Counted from the first letter of the stretch, positions 1-8,409 are shown. The stretch: DNA of 48,704 bases from Desulfovibrionales bacterium (GCA_007693505.1 REDL01000062.1:1-48704); one strand, 5' to 3'. The notes: a model not told the origin generated them from the sequence alone. Translations and numbers: made by a program.

Positions 1-77
1 GTAAAGTGTTACCCGGTTTTTGAAATTTTGTTCAAATTTCTATTGCAACGGCACACTTATAAACTTGTGGCAAGCAT

Positions 78-154
78 GACCTGGATACCCGCTCCCCGTC
101 TGCACGGGGAGCGGGTATCCAGGTCGCATTAACTCGGATTCGCTGAGTAGTTAC
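78..154. repeat. Palindromic intergenic repeat with CTGAGTAGTTAC end
   Basis: A perfect 22-bp inverted repeat (78-99 pairing with 104-125, 4-nt loop) would form a very stable hairpin. It is followed at 143-154 by CTGAGTAGTTAC, the same terminal motif that closes the repeats at 1303-1454, 1467-1535 and 11373-11525. The left terminal repeat was not found, so the full extent is uncertain. It is probably a non-autonomous repeat, and it could also act as a transcript-end hairpin ahead of the gene at 218. Confidence 0.6.
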
Positions 155-217
155 AAAACTTGAAGCATGGCAATGACCAATATCCCGACACAATCCCCTT
201 CAGGAAACCTCTTCCCC

Positions 218-1087
218 ATGAAAACATTTTTGGTTTTTCTGTTTCTGCTCCTCCCAGCGGGCGGGGCCAAGGCCGAGTCTCTTCCTGGCCAGACTGATCA
301 GGTAATTCGCTTTGGCGTATCCACCCGGACTTTTCCGGTGGCCAACCGCAATGACGCCCTGGCGGCACTTAAAGTCTGGGTGGATACGGTCATCAGGGAG
401 CAAAACCTCCGGGAAAGCGCGAAAATCACCTTATATGACTCCGTAGAAGCACTCCGAGCTGCTTATGAACGAGGAGATATTGACGCGGCCACGCTGACCA
501 CCGAGGAAATCATGCTCCTGGGGATACAGCCGGATTATATCTACCTCACCAGTCAGGGTGACGGTATTAACGTCAGGTATGTGCTTCTCGTTCATCGTGA
601 TGGCGGCATTAAGGACCTGGCGGACTTGGCGAGTCGCAAGGTGGTCTTTTTCAATAACCAGTACATGGTTTTGGCTCTGCCCTGGCTGGAGACCCTGTTT
701 ACGGAGGTTGCGGGACAGCGGGTGGATCTCCGAAAGATGAACTTTGAGGAGCTTGATAACCCGTCCAAGGCAATTTTGCAGGTCTTTTTTCATCAGGCCC
801 AGGGTGCCTTGGTCACCATGGAAGCCTTTGAACTGGCTTGCGAACTCAACCCGCAACTGCGCAACGAACTCATGGTCTTCCACGAATCGCCGCCGTTGGT
901 CCCAAAAATGTTCGTGTTCCGACCGGATTGGAAAGGGACCACAAGAGATCAGCTTGAGGAGGCCATGTTGAATCTGCACGCCACCCCCGGAGGCCAACAG
1001 GTCCTGACCGTGTTTCAGAGTTCGCGACTCAGCAAACAGCCTGCCTCGGTCCTGGATCCCACGCGAAAATTTCTCGAGGATTATTGA
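218..1087 (+). CDS. PhnD/SsuA-type periplasmic substrate-binding protein
   Basis: A 289-residue secreted binding protein. The start at 218 is preferred over the in-frame ATG at 167 because AGGAA lies about 11 bases upstream and the protein then begins with a clean signal peptide (MKTFLVFLFLLLPAGGAKA, cleavage after AKA). The mature part has the pattern of the phosphate/phosphite/phosphonate ABC-transporter binding protein family: an RFGVSTRTFP opening strand, GDIDAATLTTEEI in the first lobe, and DLASRKVVFFNNQYM at the hinge. No permease or ATPase gene lies nearby. A rhodanese and two histidine kinases follow, so it may present a ligand to a sensor kinase rather than feed a transporter (inference). 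The ligand is unknown. Its stop codon TGA (1085-1087) is the first base triplet of a dispersed repeat. Confidence 0.8.
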   Translation: MKTFLVFLFLLLPAGGAKAESLPGQTDQVIRFGVSTRTFPVANRNDALAALKVWVDTVIREQNLRESAKITLYDSVEALRAAYERGDIDAATLTTEEIMLLGIQPDYIYLTSQGDGINVRYVLLVHRDGGIKDLADLASRKVVFFNNQYMVLALPWLETLFTEVAGQRVDLRKMNFEELDNPSKAILQVFFHQAQGALVTMEAFELACELNPQLRNELMVFHESPPLVPKMFVFRPDWKGTTRDQLEEAMLNLHATPGGQQVLTVFQSSRLSKQPASVLDPTRKFLEDY

Positions 1088-1217
1088 GGTCACTGCAAAA
1101 AGTCCCTTTTCCCGCGAAAACGTGTGATGTGATTTTGCTCAACACCCTGGAAAGACTGAATTCCGGCTTTCGCCGGAATGAGGAATTTCAAGGTTTTGCG
1201 ACTTTCTGCAGTAACAT
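1085..1217. repeat. MITE-like element with ACTGCA-AAAGTC terminal inverted repeats
   Basis: The left end 1089-1104 reads GTCACTGCAAAAAGTC. The right end 1200-1215, read on the other strand, is GTTACTGCAGAAAGTC, so 14 of 16 positions match. Inside lies a palindrome of the CCGGCTTTCGCCGG type (about 1165-1180). The first 55 bases (1085-1139) recur without a mismatch at 48650-48704, where the window ends. No coding sequence is present. This is a small non-autonomous repeat; the transposase that moves it, if any, is not in the window. Confidence 0.65.
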
Positions 1218-1302
1218 CATTATTGGCGGTTGTCGGATGACCGGTCGGCCCGGCAACCCCTGCCCTGAGTGTCACCACAACCTGATCACCATTAACCATT
1301 TT

Positions 1303-1454
1303 GGCAACTACTCAGCAGATCCAGAAAAAGACCTGGATACCGGCTTTCGCCGGTATGACTAACGTGGGAAAGGCTTGCCAAGATACGTCATTCCGGCGAA
1401 AGCCAGAATCCAGTGCAGGAGAATGATCATGAACCGTCTGTGCTGAGTAGTTAC
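1303..1454. repeat. MITE-like element, copy 1 (about 152 bp)
   Basis: The ends are GGCAACTACTCAGCA at 1303 and TGCTGAGTAGTTAC at 1441-1454, which are inverted copies of each other. Inside are two palindromes of the CCGGCTTTCGCCGG type at about 1342 and 1392. The reverse complement of the whole element is closely similar to 11373-11525, including the non-palindromic spacer. That shows a mobile unit inserted in both orientations. Confidence 0.75.
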
Positions 1455-1466
1455 GTTACCCATTTT

Positions 1467-1535
1467 GTAACCACTCATCACAGAGGAATTCTGTTGCCGG
1501 AGCAAGAGCGGACGCAAAATGCACTGAGTAGTTAC
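1467..1535. repeat. Short MITE-like element (about 69 bp)
   Basis: The ends are GTAACCACTCATCA at 1467-1480 and GCACTGAGTAGTTAC at 1521-1535, an imperfect inverted pair of the same terminal family as 1303-1454. The short interior lacks the CCGGCTTTCGCCGG palindromes, so this looks like an internally deleted derivative. It ends about 30 bases upstream of the rhodanese start and may carry or displace that gene's promoter. Confidence 0.55.
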
Positions 1536-1567
1536 ACCATTTTTATACCTGAACCAGGAGGATAAAC

Positions 1568-2356
1568 ATGATGCGCTTCGTTGTTTTGAGCATTCTTGGC
1601 TGGATGCTGTTTGTCGCCGCACCGGCGGTCATGGCGCAGCCCTACACGGACCTCACCGCCCCGGAAGTGAAAACCATGGTAGAGGAAAAAGGGGCCGTGC
1701 TGATCCATGTACTGAGTCGACTCGAGTTCGACATGCAGCACATCCCCGGCTCAATCAACATTCCGATTACCGAAGTTGCCACCAGTAGCGAGCTGCCTCA
1801 GGCGAAAGACACGCCGATCATCTTCTACTGCATGGGCGTCCGCTGACCCTACAGCGTCCGGGCGGCCGGTCAGGCCGCCGAACTTGGCTATCAGAACGTG
1901 TACTCATTCATCGGAGGCATTCCGGACTGGCGCAGATTCAACTACCCCATGGTCGTCGACAGCGCCGCCCAGGAAGTCGAGTTTCCCAGGTTGTCCCCGG
2001 CAGAGGTACACATCCTGCTCCGAGAGCGCCCCTACTATGTCCTGGATGTTCGCCCCCTGGATTTTGACCGTGATGCGTCATTCATTCCCGAGGCCCGGCT
2101 GTGCCCGCTGGTCTACCTGGAGTCCCGCTATGCCCAGATTCCGAAAGATTCGGAAATCATCATCACGGACTGGGCCATGCGCCAATCGCCTTCGGCCGCG
2201 ATATTCCTTCTGGAGAAGGGCTATACGGTGCGCGGTGTCCTGCGGGGCGGCATGGAGCGCTGGAGGTCGGAACACTTGCCGTTTGAAGAACGCATCCCGG
2301 ACGGCACGATCTGCCCGCTGGGCGGTGTCGATGCATCTGAAGGCAAAAAGGATTAG
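1568..2356 (+). CDS. Secreted tandem-rhodanese protein, probable selenoprotein (Sec at codon 93, TGA 1844-1846)
   Basis: If the in-frame TGA at 1844-1846 is read as selenocysteine, this is a 262-residue protein. AGGAGG (1557-1562) provides the ribosome binding site. A signal peptide (about 1-23, cleavage after VMA) places it in the periplasm. Rhodanese domain 1 spans about 27-122 and has the active loop FYCMGVR-U-PYSVRAA. Relatives, as I recall the family, carry C-x-G-x-x-C here, so TGA falls on the second cysteine; Cys88 is the first. Rhodanese domain 2 spans about 140-235 and has ITDWAMRQS with Asp201 in the cysteine position, so it is probably non-catalytic. The frame stays open for 169 codons after the TGA and family similarity continues across it, which argues against simple decay. 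It lies 8 bases from the kinase at 2365, so the two are probably co-transcribed. The likely role is sulfur or selenium redox chemistry or sensing (inference). The alternative is a nonsense mutation from TGC or TGT. Confidence 0.75.
1844..1880 (+). promoter_or_regulatory. Candidate bacterial SECIS element
   Basis: TGA at 1844-1846 is followed, after 14 bases, by a perfect 7-bp GC stem GGCGGCC (1861-1867) with GGCCGCC (1873-1879) closing a 5-nt loop GGTCA. The apical loop opens with GG and contains GGUC, as does the E. coli fdhF SECIS. There are 21 bases between the UGA and the loop, inside the 16-37 range described for bacterial SECIS elements. It lies wholly inside the coding frame, as bacterial SECIS elements do. 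No bulged U is seen in the stem. Confidence 0.7.
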
Positions 2357-2364
2357 CAAAGCAG

Positions 2365-4437
2365 ATGGCTCAAGCCTCTCAGAAGCCCATCATCCGGACC
2401 TTGACGGCCCTGTTTGGACTGCTCGCCCTGGCCATCATTGCCAATGGGGCCTACCTTACCTTGCAACTGGGCAAGGAGTTGGAAAAAAGACTCGCCGTTG
2501 ATCTGGACAACAAGCTGAATCTGGCAATGACGTTGCACGGCAGCCAGATCGAAGGGCTGCGCATCACCTCCAACATCGCCAGGGAGCAAAACCAGAAATT
2601 CAGTGATTTTCTTGATTTCGAGAATGTCGCCGCGCTGACCTCCATGCTCAGAACCATGGGAACCATCTATGATATTGACATCACGCTCCTGTATGACGAG
2701 CGCGGGGAGATCGTCACGTCGTTTCCCAAGGGACCGGACCTTTCTGATCCGAGCTTGTACCGATCTATTCTGGATGTCTCGCCGGAATGGAACGGCATGA
2801 TATCCATGGACACGGCGCTCCTGCAGGAGCAATACTCGGAAATGGACCTGGACCTCGCCGCTCCAACCGTGCCTGCCTTCCATTCCAGCGTCCTTGTTCT
2901 CAACGATATGGGCAGCATTTCCGGTCGTATTGTGCTGATTCGCCTCATTCCTGGAAATGAAAGCCTGATCCAGGCCATATCCGGGTTGATCAATGCGGAG
3001 GTTGTTTACCAGGACGCAATGGGGCGATCTGTCCTGAGCAGCTTCGGTGGGACGGACATGCAGGCTTTGGCCGGAGGGCCGATACAGGTCCAAGAGCGTC
3101 TCTACCATGTGACCCAGGAGACCTTGCTGGACGACAAGGGCGAGGTGGTCGGAAGCCTCTTGGCCGCACTTGAAGAAGGGCCTTACAGGGAGCACCGCAA
3201 GAAAATCCTTTTAGGCAGCCTGGGTTTACTGGTTCTTGCGGCGATATTTTTCGGGGGGGTCATCTATCTCTTGTCGAGCCGGGTCATCGGGAAAATTCAT
3301 TTGCTGAGCCGGGCACTGCGCAGGGTTACCCTGGAAACCACCGACTTCGGCACCCGGATTCCCGCTCCAGAAACCACGGGAGGCCGGGCCCATGACGAAG
3401 TGACGACCATGATCATGGACTTCAACCAGATGATGGTCAGACTCGAAGACACGTACCAGCAGATGATCCTGGCCAGGGAGGAAGTCGAGTCCATGAACCG
3501 CGTGCTGGAATCGCGCGTTCGTGAACGGACCCGGGAACTCCAGGACCAGGTCAAGGTCAAGGAGCAGGCCCTGGCCGATCTGACCGCGGCCCAGGATACG
3601 CTCCTGGAAATGTCACGGGCCGCGGGCATGGCCGAGGTGGCCACCGGGGTGTTGCACAACGTGGGCAATGTCCTCAACAGCGTGAACGTTTCCTGTACCC
3701 TGCTCCAGGACCAGCTCCGCCAGTCCCGGGTGGGCAACGTGGCCAGGGTGGCCGAGATGCTGGCCCGGCCCGAGGGCGGCCTGGCCCGCTTCCTGACCGC
3801 GGACCCCCGGGGACAAAAAATCCCGGCCTACCTGGCCACTCTGGCCAGTGCCCTGGAAGACGAGCAGACGGAAATGTCCCGGGAGGCCGAGGCCCTGCGA
3901 AGCCGGATCGAGCACATCAAGGAAATCGTCTCCATGCAGCAGACTTACGGCCGGATATCTGGAGTCCACGAAGTCCTGCACCCGGAGCAATTGCTGGAAG
4001 ACGCCCTGAAGCTCAACGCCGAGGTCCTGGCCCGACAGGAAATTACGGTCCGCCGGGAGTACGAACCCGTACCCCGAATCAGCGTGGACAAGCACAAGGT
4101 GCTGCAAATCCTGCTCAACCTGATAGCCAATGCCCGGAACGCCTGCCTGGAAGGAAAAAAGGCCGAGAAAACGATTGTCCTGGGCCTGGACCACCCAGCC
4201 CCGGACAAGGTGCGGCTGAGGGTGACGGATAACGGCATGGGAATTGCCCCGGAGAATCTCACCAGCATTTTTCAGCACGGCTTCACCACCCGCAAGGACG
4301 GCCACGGCTTCGGCCTGCACAGCGGGGCCCTGGCCGCCAGGGAACTCGGCGGCAGCCTGGCCGTGCACAGCGACGGCCCGGGCCTTGGCGCAACCTTCAG
4401 CCTGGAACTGCCCTGCACTACAGGAGAAAAGACATGA
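2365..4437 (+). CDS. Membrane sensor histidine kinase (periplasmic sensor, HAMP, HATPase)
   Basis: A 690-residue kinase. A transmembrane segment at about 10-30 leads to a periplasmic region of roughly 250 residues. A second membrane segment starts near 279 ([19 protein letters not shown]), followed by HAMP (about 300-360) and a coiled coil. The phosphoacceptor box [13 protein letters not shown] has His431. The ATP-binding domain shows an N box [10 protein letters not shown], a G1 box DNGMGI, and GHGFGLHSG. It starts 8 bases after the rhodanese stop and overlaps the next gene by 4 bases (ATGA), so 1568-6542 reads as one operon. The periplasmic part could sense the rhodanese, the PhnD-like protein or a sulfur species directly (inference). 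The ligand is unknown. Confidence 0.88.
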   Translation: MAQASQKPIIRTLTALFGLLALAIIANGAYLTLQLGKELEKRLAVDLDNKLNLAMTLHGSQIEGLRITSNIAREQNQKFSDFLDFENVAALTSMLRTMGTIYDIDITLLYDERGEIVTSFPKGPDLSDPSLYRSILDVSPEWNGMISMDTALLQEQYSEMDLDLAAPTVPAFHSSVLVLNDMGSISGRIVLIRLIPGNESLIQAISGLINAEVVYQDAMGRSVLSSFGGTDMQALAGGPIQVQERLYHVTQETLLDDKGEVVGSLLAALEEGPYREHRKKILLGSLGLLVLAAIFFGGVIYLLSSRVIGKIHLLSRALRRVTLETTDFGTRIPAPETTGGRAHDEVTTMIMDFNQMMVRLEDTYQQMILAREEVESMNRVLESRVRERTRELQDQVKVKEQALADLTAAQDTLLEMSRAAGMAEVATGVLHNVGNVLNSVNVSCTLLQDQLRQSRVGNVARVAEMLARPEGGLARFLTADPRGQKIPAYLATLASALEDEQTEMSREAEALRSRIEHIKEIVSMQQTYGRISGVHEVLHPEQLLEDALKLNAEVLARQEITVRREYEPVPRISVDKHKVLQILLNLIANARNACLEGKKAEKTIVLGLDHPAPDKVRLRVTDNGMGIAPENLTSIFQHGFTTRKDGHGFGLHSGALAARELGGSLAVHSDGPGLGATFSLELPCTTGEKT

Positions 4438-6542
4438 CTTCTTCAGCCGACAGCGGAGGCTATCGGATTCTGATCATCGACGACAATGTCGCGATTCACG
4501 AGGACTTTCGCAAGATTCTCGAGCGGAGCAGGCCTTCCGAAGACATGCTGCGGGAGATGGAATCCGAGTTGTTCGGCCAGGAGGATACGGCCGTGGCATC
4601 CGCCGACTTTGTCATCGACTCCGCTGCCCAGGGCAAGGAAGGGTTGGAAATGGTCCGCCGGGCCAAGAACGAGAACCGGCCCTACGCCCTGGCCTTCGTG
4701 GACGGTCGGATGCCCCCGGGCTGGGACGGAATCGAAACCATCGCCCGGCTCTGGGAGGTCAGCCCGGAACTGCAGGTGGTCTTCTGCACGGCCTATGCGG
4801 ACTATGCCTGGCGAGACATCCAGGGCGTCCTGGGGAGCAGCGACAACCTGCTGATCCTAAAAAAACCCTTTGACAACGCGGAAGTGCACCAACTGGCCCA
4901 TGCCCTGACCCGGAAGTGGGACCTGAACCGAGAGGTTCAGGCCAAAATCAGCGCGTTGCGGGAAAGCCAGGAAAAAGCCCGCACGGCCCAAGTGGCGGCG
5001 GAAGCCGCCAGCAAAGCCAAGAGCGAATTCCTGGCCAATATGAGCCATGAAATCCGCACCCCCATGAACGGTGTGCTGGGCATGCTCGGATTGCTCCTGG
5101 ACACCGAGATGAACACCGAACAACGGCAGTTCGCCCAAACCGCGCTTACCAGCGCCCAGGGCCTGCTCGGCCTGCTCAACGACATCCTGGATTTTTCCAA
5201 GATCGAGGCCGGAAAACTGTCACTGGAAATGCTGGATTTCGCCCTGCGAACCATGCTGGACGGCCTGACCACCGTTCTGGCCCCAATCGCCCAACAAAAA
5301 GGTCTAAACCTCGCCACCCACGTCGCCCCTGAGGTCCCACCTCTGCTTACTGGCGACCCGGGTCGGCTACGCCAGATTTTGACCAATCTGGTGGGCAACG
5401 CCATCAAGTTCACGGAAAAGGGTGAAGTGGTGGTAATGGTTTCTTTGGTTCACGGTTCATCGGTTGGAGATGCAGTGGTTCACGGTTCACGGTTCAACGG
5501 TTCAACTGTTGGCGGGAGGGCAGTTGATGATTCCGTAGGGGCGAACAATCTTTCGCCCCACAGTGACGCGCCCAATGCACAATCTCCCGACGAGACCACC
5601 TCCCCACCCGTGAACCGTGAACCGTTGAACCCGGAACCCCGGACAGTGAAGCTGCGCTTCTCTGTCCGGGACACCGGCATCGGCATCCCCGAGAACAAGA
5701 TCGGCCTGCTGTTCGAAAAATTCACCCAGGCGGACGCTTCCTTGTCGCGCCGATATGGCGGCACGGGGCTGGGGCTGGCCATCAGTCGGCAACTTGCCGA
5801 ACTGATGGACGGCACGATGGGCGTTGTCAGCAGTGAGGACGAGGGATCCGAGTTCTGGTTCACGGCGCGCTTCACCCTACATCCAAGGACGACGCAGACT
5901 GCTCCGCAACCTGTTTTCGTGGCCGACGCATCGCGTTCCATCCACCCGTCTCCACCTTCCCCCGCCCCTGCCATCGCGCCTACCATCGCAATCACTCGAC
6001 CATCCCAGCCCATCGGCCGGTTCGCCGACCGCAATGCCCGCGTCCTGCTGGTCGAGGACAATATCGTGAACCAAAAGGTGGCCATGAGCATTTTGAGAAA
6101 GCTGGGCCTTGCGGCGGACACCGCGATGAACGGTATTGAGGCCCTCCGGGCAGTCGAAAAACAGTCCTACGACCTGGTGCTGATGGATGTGATGATGCCG
6201 GTGATGGATGGGGTGGAGGCGACGAAAAGGATCAGGAGTCAGGAGTCAGGAGTCAGAAGCCAGGAGTCAGAGGAAGGTGACAGAACATCAGTGGAGGGAC
6301 ATCAAACTTCTGACCCTCAGGTTTCAGGTTTCAGCCCTCAGCCCTCTCAACATTCCAGCATCCCAGCATCCCAGCATTCCAGTATTCCGATCATCGCCAT
6401 GACCGCCAACGCCATGCAGGGAGACCGGGAAAAATGTCTGGAAGCAGGCATGAATGACTATCTGGCAAAACCTATTTCACCGACGGCCCTGGCGGACATG
6501 TTGGAGAAATGGCTGCCTGCCGTAGATCCTCGAGGCCATTGA
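4434..6542 (+). CDS. Hybrid histidine kinase (REC-HisKA-HATPase-REC) with in-frame repeat insertions
   Basis: A soluble 702-residue hybrid kinase. The N-terminal receiver (about 10-165) has acidic residues IIDDN and phosphoacceptor Asp90 (FVDGRMPP). HisKA contains NMSHEIRTP with His205. The ATPase domain includes NLVGNAIKF and DTGIGIP. The C-terminal receiver has Asp585 (VLMDVMMP). Two stretches look foreign to the fold. Residues about 339-402, between ATPase strands, and about 600-652, in the receiver loop before [11 protein letters not shown], are built from intergenic-type DNA repeats kept in frame. The protein ends at [13 protein letters not shown], and just beyond it a +1-shifted Hpt fragment is visible, so the C-terminus is probably truncated by a frameshift. 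It overlaps the upstream kinase by 4 bases and is its probable phosphorelay partner. Confidence 0.85.
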   Translation: MTSSADSGGYRILIIDDNVAIHEDFRKILERSRPSEDMLREMESELFGQEDTAVASADFVIDSAAQGKEGLEMVRRAKNENRPYALAFVDGRMPPGWDGIETIARLWEVSPELQVVFCTAYADYAWRDIQGVLGSSDNLLILKKPFDNAEVHQLAHALTRKWDLNREVQAKISALRESQEKARTAQVAAEAASKAKSEFLANMSHEIRTPMNGVLGMLGLLLDTEMNTEQRQFAQTALTSAQGLLGLLNDILDFSKIEAGKLSLEMLDFALRTMLDGLTTVLAPIAQQKGLNLATHVAPEVPPLLTGDPGRLRQILTNLVGNAIKFTEKGEVVVMVSLVHGSSVGDAVVHGSRFNGSTVGGRAVDDSVGANNLSPHSDAPNAQSPDETTSPPVNREPLNPEPRTVKLRFSVRDTGIGIPENKIGLLFEKFTQADASLSRRYGGTGLGLAISRQLAELMDGTMGVVSSEDEGSEFWFTARFTLHPRTTQTAPQPVFVADASRSIHPSPPSPAPAIAPTIAITRPSQPIGRFADRNARVLLVEDNIVNQKVAMSILRKLGLAADTAMNGIEALRAVEKQSYDLVLMDVMMPVMDGVEATKRIRSQESGVRSQESEEGDRTSVEGHQTSDPQVSGFSPQPSQHSSIPASQHSSIPIIAMTANAMQGDREKCLEAGMNDYLAKPISPTALADMLEKWLPAVDPRGH

Positions 6543-6609
6543 CAAAGCCCGTGGGACAGGGAATCTCAAGGCTCTTTCTTTGGAGGCTCACAGTATCAAG
6601 GGATCTGCT
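6529..6609 (+). pseudogene. Remnant of an Hpt phosphotransfer domain
   Basis: In the frame one base off the kinase that ends at 6542, the DNA encodes [17 protein letters not shown] followed by LEAHSIKGSA. The last part is the hallmark Hpt helix, with the phosphorylatable His at codon 6589-6591. Similarity stops by about 6610, and a degenerate MITE-like repeat begins at 6643. The hybrid kinase therefore probably once ended in an Hpt domain that was cut off by a frameshift near 6530 and by loss or insertion downstream. Confidence 0.65.
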
Positions 6610-6642
6610 TTTATACTGCTTTTGGTTGAGTTTTTAATTTAT

Positions 6643-6815
6643 GGAAACTATTCAGCACATCCTGGGCAACGCCTCATTCCGGAGCTGGATTCCCGCCTTC
6701 GCGGCGATGACGTTTTTTTCAATGCCGTCTCCGAGTCAGTCATGCCCGTGCCTGTCCTCTTGCAGACGGGGAGCGGGCAGCCAGACCACTTTTTTCGGAT
6801 GAGTTAAGCAATTAC
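6643..6815. repeat. Degenerate MITE-like element
   Basis: The left end GGAAACTATTCAGCACATC at 6643 resembles the GTAACTACTCAGCA terminus seen elsewhere. The right end at 6797-6815 is only a weak inverted match. Inside are a TTCCCGCCTTCGCGGCGATGAC palindrome-like stretch (6688-6710, written in part) and a GACGGGGAGCGGG stretch that resembles the hairpin at 78-125. This fills most of the 6543-6846 spacer and abuts the Hpt remnant. No gene is seen here. Confidence 0.45.
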
Positions 6816-6846
6816 CAACACGTAACCGGATGAATGAGAGAGGATC

Positions 6847-7599
6847 ATGATACTAGGCATCTATTCCAAGAAGAAGCAACTTGGAAGCGGCTTCGGGGAT
6901 ACCAAGCGGACCGCGGAGCAGAAGACCTACTGGTTTGTGCGCCGTCTGGATGACGACAACTATGAAATCCAACCCCTGAATCAGAATCACGTTCCTTCAG
7001 GAGTCACATTGACCGTTTCCAAAGGGGCGTTCATGACGGAGTATGTTCCGGAGATCGACTATTATGAACGTCGGACCCTACCAGCGTTGCAAACCCTGCA
7101 TCGCAAGATGGAACGGGGCGAAGAATTTTTACAGATGGATCAATTGGACGCCGCGGAGTCCGAATTTGCCAAGGCCCTGTACATTGACGAAGACAATCCT
7201 CAAGCCAGTCTCCGACTTGGGGACATCGCGTGTCGCAAAAAAGATTTCAGAAAACTGAAACAGGCCTTGCAACGGGTCATGGGGATTGACCAGATATTTG
7301 TCGAGACAGAACGCCATCGGTTCAACGAGTTTGGAATGAGCTTGCGCAAGGGCGGCTTTTTTTCGGAAGCCGTCGCATATTATACCAAAGCATTGCAGAT
7401 CAACAGCCAGGATGAGCACCTGTACTTCAACATCGCTCGGGTTTTCTTCGAGATGGGTGACCAGGCCGCATGTATCCAGCACCTGGAGGACGCATTGCGG
7501 ATCAATCCTGACTTTGAGCAGGCTCATCAATTTTTAAATCACTGTCGGCAAACGCCGCATTCCGTCGCTGGAACGCAGCCGGACTTGGAATCACCCTGA
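6847..7599 (+). CDS. TPR-repeat protein
   Basis: A 250-residue protein without a signal peptide or membrane segment. The N-terminal 75 residues form an unassigned domain (YWFVRRLDDDNYEIQPLN). It is followed by at least three tetratricopeptide repeats (about 85-118, 165-200 and 200-233), with helix pairs such as AAESEFAKALYIDEDNPQASLRLG and EAVAYYTKALQINSQ read in sequence. GAGAGGA precedes the ATG. It lies 16 bases upstream of the PilZ gene, so the two are probably co-transcribed. The TPR region presumably acts as a protein-protein scaffold for a c-di-GMP response. No enzymatic motif is seen. Confidence 0.75.
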   Translation: MILGIYSKKKQLGSGFGDTKRTAEQKTYWFVRRLDDDNYEIQPLNQNHVPSGVTLTVSKGAFMTEYVPEIDYYERRTLPALQTLHRKMERGEEFLQMDQLDAAESEFAKALYIDEDNPQASLRLGDIACRKKDFRKLKQALQRVMGIDQIFVETERHRFNEFGMSLRKGGFFSEAVAYYTKALQINSQDEHLYFNIARVFFEMGDQAACIQHLEDALRINPDFEQAHQFLNHCRQTPHSVAGTQPDLESP

Positions 7600-7615
7600 G
7601 CGGAAGAGGAACCTT

Positions 7616-8254
7616 ATGCTTGAGATTGAAGTCGGCGGAAAGCTCATGATGGAGCTGACCGGCATACCGGACAAGCTCCATTCATTTTTCGTGGGGTATG
7701 TCAAAAAACGCGTTGTGATCACCATGATCCCCTTCGTACCGGATGTGAACCGTCCCACACTCCTGGAAAACCTGTACAAGGGAAATTCGGTCACTGCCCG
7801 CTTCATCAGGCAGGGAACCGTTCTCGGCTTCAGCACCACCGTGGCTCACGTCGCGTTCACGCCGATTCCTCTCTTGTTTCTGGAATATCCAAATACCATC
7901 GAGAGCTATAACCTGCGCAAGGACAACCGTGTGGTCTGCCTTTTTCCAATCACAGTAGTCCTCAATGGCGGGGAACAGTTTGGTGGGTTGTCGGATATCA
8001 GCAAGGCCGGCTGCGGTATCGTCATTCCAATCAAGGACGACCAGCCGGGGGATTTTACAATTGACGATGTCATCCATTTTCGATGCCCCCTGCTTTTTGG
8101 CGATCCGCAAGCGGAGGTTCCAGGCAAGATCAAACGGGTGGACAAGAATGGAACAAAGGTGGAGCTGGGAGTGAAATTCAATGATATCGGGGATGATCTG
8201 GTTCGGAGGATCAGCGAGTATATTGAACAGACTCGATATTTCATGGACGCGTGA
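7616..8254 (+). CDS. PilZ-domain c-di-GMP-binding protein (YcgR-like)
   Basis: A 212-residue protein. The N-terminal half (about 1-95) has the layout of the YcgR-type flagellar-brake N domain. The C-terminal PilZ domain carries both c-di-GMP-binding motifs: R-x-x-x-R as RKDNR at 101-105, and D-x-S-x-x-G as DISKAG at 127-132. The gene follows the TPR gene by 16 bases and precedes an EAL-HDOD gene, so a c-di-GMP module is likely. In this family the protein acts on the flagellar motor or another surface system when c-di-GMP rises. The target here is not shown by the sequence. Confidence 0.88.
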   Translation: MLEIEVGGKLMMELTGIPDKLHSFFVGYVKKRVVITMIPFVPDVNRPTLLENLYKGNSVTARFIRQGTVLGFSTTVAHVAFTPIPLLFLEYPNTIESYNLRKDNRVVCLFPITVVLNGGEQFGGLSDISKAGCGIVIPIKDDQPGDFTIDDVIHFRCPLLFGDPQAEVPGKIKRVDKNGTKVELGVKFNDIGDDLVRRISEYIEQTRYFMDA

Positions 8255-8409
8255 TGGAAATCGCGGCTGAATGTCAGCTCAAGTTGGTCGCACAGTCTGA
8301 ATCTCTATTGAGCATAATGACATATGTCCTGCATTGATCAGTGACGTGGGCAACAGCCAGACCTCAGTGCACCGCGAGCGCGAGGAAGCATTACAAAAGG
8401 GAATTGAGT

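Noticed and set aside
1084-1362. A 92-codon open frame on the plus strand
   Set aside because: It runs through the ACTGCA repeat and the start of the next mobile element; codons follow the palindromes and nothing resembles a protein family.
1568-1846. Reading the rhodanese as a 92-residue protein plus a separate gene starting at ATG 1898
   Set aside because: The split falls inside one rhodanese domain at its active loop, family similarity continues in the same frame straight after TGA, no ribosome binding site precedes 1898, and a SECIS-like hairpin follows the TGA.
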